Assembly (NCBI GenBank): GCA_016195205.1
Contig: JACQAB010000071.1
Coordinates: 1-5,700 of the forward strand
Reading direction: 5' to 3'
Source: Pseudomonadota bacterium
GTDB lineage: Bacteria; Pseudomonadota; Alphaproteobacteria; UBA9219; RGZA01
Length of the DNA: 5,700 nt
Made by a program: the position numbers and the translations under genes. Positions 5,094 to 5,700 of the stretch are shown here, one piece after another. Under the pieces are notes generated by a model. It had not been told where the DNA came from. It did no database searches and saw nothing but the letters and a program-made list of their open reading frames with translations. Every line of letters starts with the position of its first letter. Within the stretch, counting starts at the first letter, position 1.

Positions 5094-5700
5094 GTGCCGG
5101 TTATCATCAACAGTGAAGAAATCCATCCGTTCCTGCCTTCGCTGGGCAGTCCCCTGGCCATCGAGCAGGCGCGCGCCGAGCATCAGGATATTCGCCCGCT
5201 TGAAATCGGAATCATCAACCTGATGGCCGACAAGCAGGCCACCGAGCGGCAACTGGCCTTGTGGCTGGGCAACACGATGCTGCAAGTTCGGCTGACTTTC
5301 GCGGCGACCGATGATTACGTGCGCGGCGTGCATGCGGGGCGCGAGACCAAAAACACGTCCGCCGATCACATCCGCAAATTTTACAGTGGGTGGAGCGAGA
5401 TCAAGGACAAGAAATTCGACGGGCTGATTGTCACCGGCGTCAACGCGCTGAAACCAAGCGTGACCGAGGAAGATATTTGGCCCGAGGTGCAGAAGATTTT
5501 TTCCTGGTCCACCACCCATGTTCTTTCGTCGCTGTTTCTTTGCTGGGGGGCGAAGGCGGCGCTGAAGCATTTTCACGGTATCGACAGCGTTCCGGCCGAA
5601 AAGAAATTGTTCGGCCTTTTCCCGCATCGCCTTGTCTCCGACAAAACCGGAATTCTTTTTGGCTTTCCCGATGTTTTTCCCGTGCCGGTGTCGCGCTGGA
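5094..5700 (+). CDS. metA: Homoserine O-acyltransferase, MetA family (3' end beyond window)
   Basis: MetA acylates the hydroxyl of homoserine with succinyl- or acetyl-CoA, the first committed step of methionine synthesis, in the cytoplasm. Visible family blocks are QDIRPLEIGIINLMADKQAT with Lys47, TKNTSADHIRKFY, FDGLIVTG, LCWGAKAAL with the nucleophile Cys150 (the E. coli Cys142 equivalent) and KKLFGLFPHR. The catalytic His and Glu of the usual 300-residue enzyme lie past the right edge. GTG 5094 has GGAGG just upstream and no better in-frame start. An extra stretch of about 8 residues, VRGVHAGRE (76-84), precedes the KNT motif. At the position that separates acetyl- from succinyl-transferases (Glu or Gly 111) this protein has Leu119, so the donor cannot be assigned. 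The region upstream shows hairpins but no recognisable SAM riboswitch. Confidence 0.93.
   Translation, partial: MPVIINSEEIHPFLPSLGSPLAIEQARAEHQDIRPLEIGIINLMADKQATERQLALWLGNTMLQVRLTFAATDDYVRGVHAGRETKNTSADHIRKFYSGWSEIKDKKFDGLIVTGVNALKPSVTEEDIWPEVQKIFSWSTTHVLSSLFLCWGAKAALKHFHGIDSVPAEKKLFGLFPHRLVSDKTGILFGFPDVFPVPVSRW

Noticed and set aside
5022..5627. 201-codon minus-strand open frame opposite metA
   Set aside because: It overlaps the clear MetA coding frame completely and looks like a GC-rich shadow.

Overview
The window looks like a piece of an alphaproteobacterial chromosome of fairly high GC content. The evidence is a ThiC of proteobacterial type under a TPP riboswitch, a MetA-type homoserine acyltransferase, a Pro/Ala-rich periplasmic protein, and two copies of a GTCATGCC(T/C)GCGAAGGC... 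palindromic intergenic repeat of a kind common in this class. The taxonomic call is an inference; no rRNA or tRNA is present.

Layout, left to right. (1) The tail of an unidentified, AT-richer reading frame (2-145). (2) A family 9 glycosyltransferase (heptosyltransferase-like) gene that stops early at 859. Its normal C-terminus survives in another frame (859-936), so the donor-binding half has been lost by an internal deletion. (3) A thiC control region: repeat copy 1 (937-1025), a TTGACA promoter (1037-1065), a complete TPP aptamer (1073-1177) and repeat copy 2 (1208-1294). Copy 2 sits between the aptamer and the thiC ribosome binding site and is flanked by ATAA on both sides. (4) thiC (1315-3191), which would encode a normal 603-residue phosphomethylpyrimidine synthase but is split by a 65-bp tandem duplication (2481-2545 / 2546-2610) that shifts the frame just before the metal-binding histidine. 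(5) A convergent gene (4813 to 3245, minus strand) for an exported protein with a coiled-coil middle and a degenerate OmpA-like C-terminus. (6) A 280-bp divergent intergenic region with small repeats and hairpins. (7) The first 202 codons of a MetA-family homoserine O-acyltransferase, running off the right edge.

ThiC makes the pyrimidine half of thiamin and is expected to be switched off by thiamin pyrophosphate through the riboswitch. MetA starts methionine synthesis from homoserine. The two are not in one operon. I see no clearly new multi-gene system. The points most worth a second look are the repeat insertion inside the riboswitch leader, the split thiC with its TGATG stop/start overlap, the gutted glycosyltransferase, and the unusual residue at the acyl-donor specificity position of MetA. 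Two broken genes within 2.5 kb mean either real gene decay or errors in a (possibly metagenomic) assembly; raw reads would decide.
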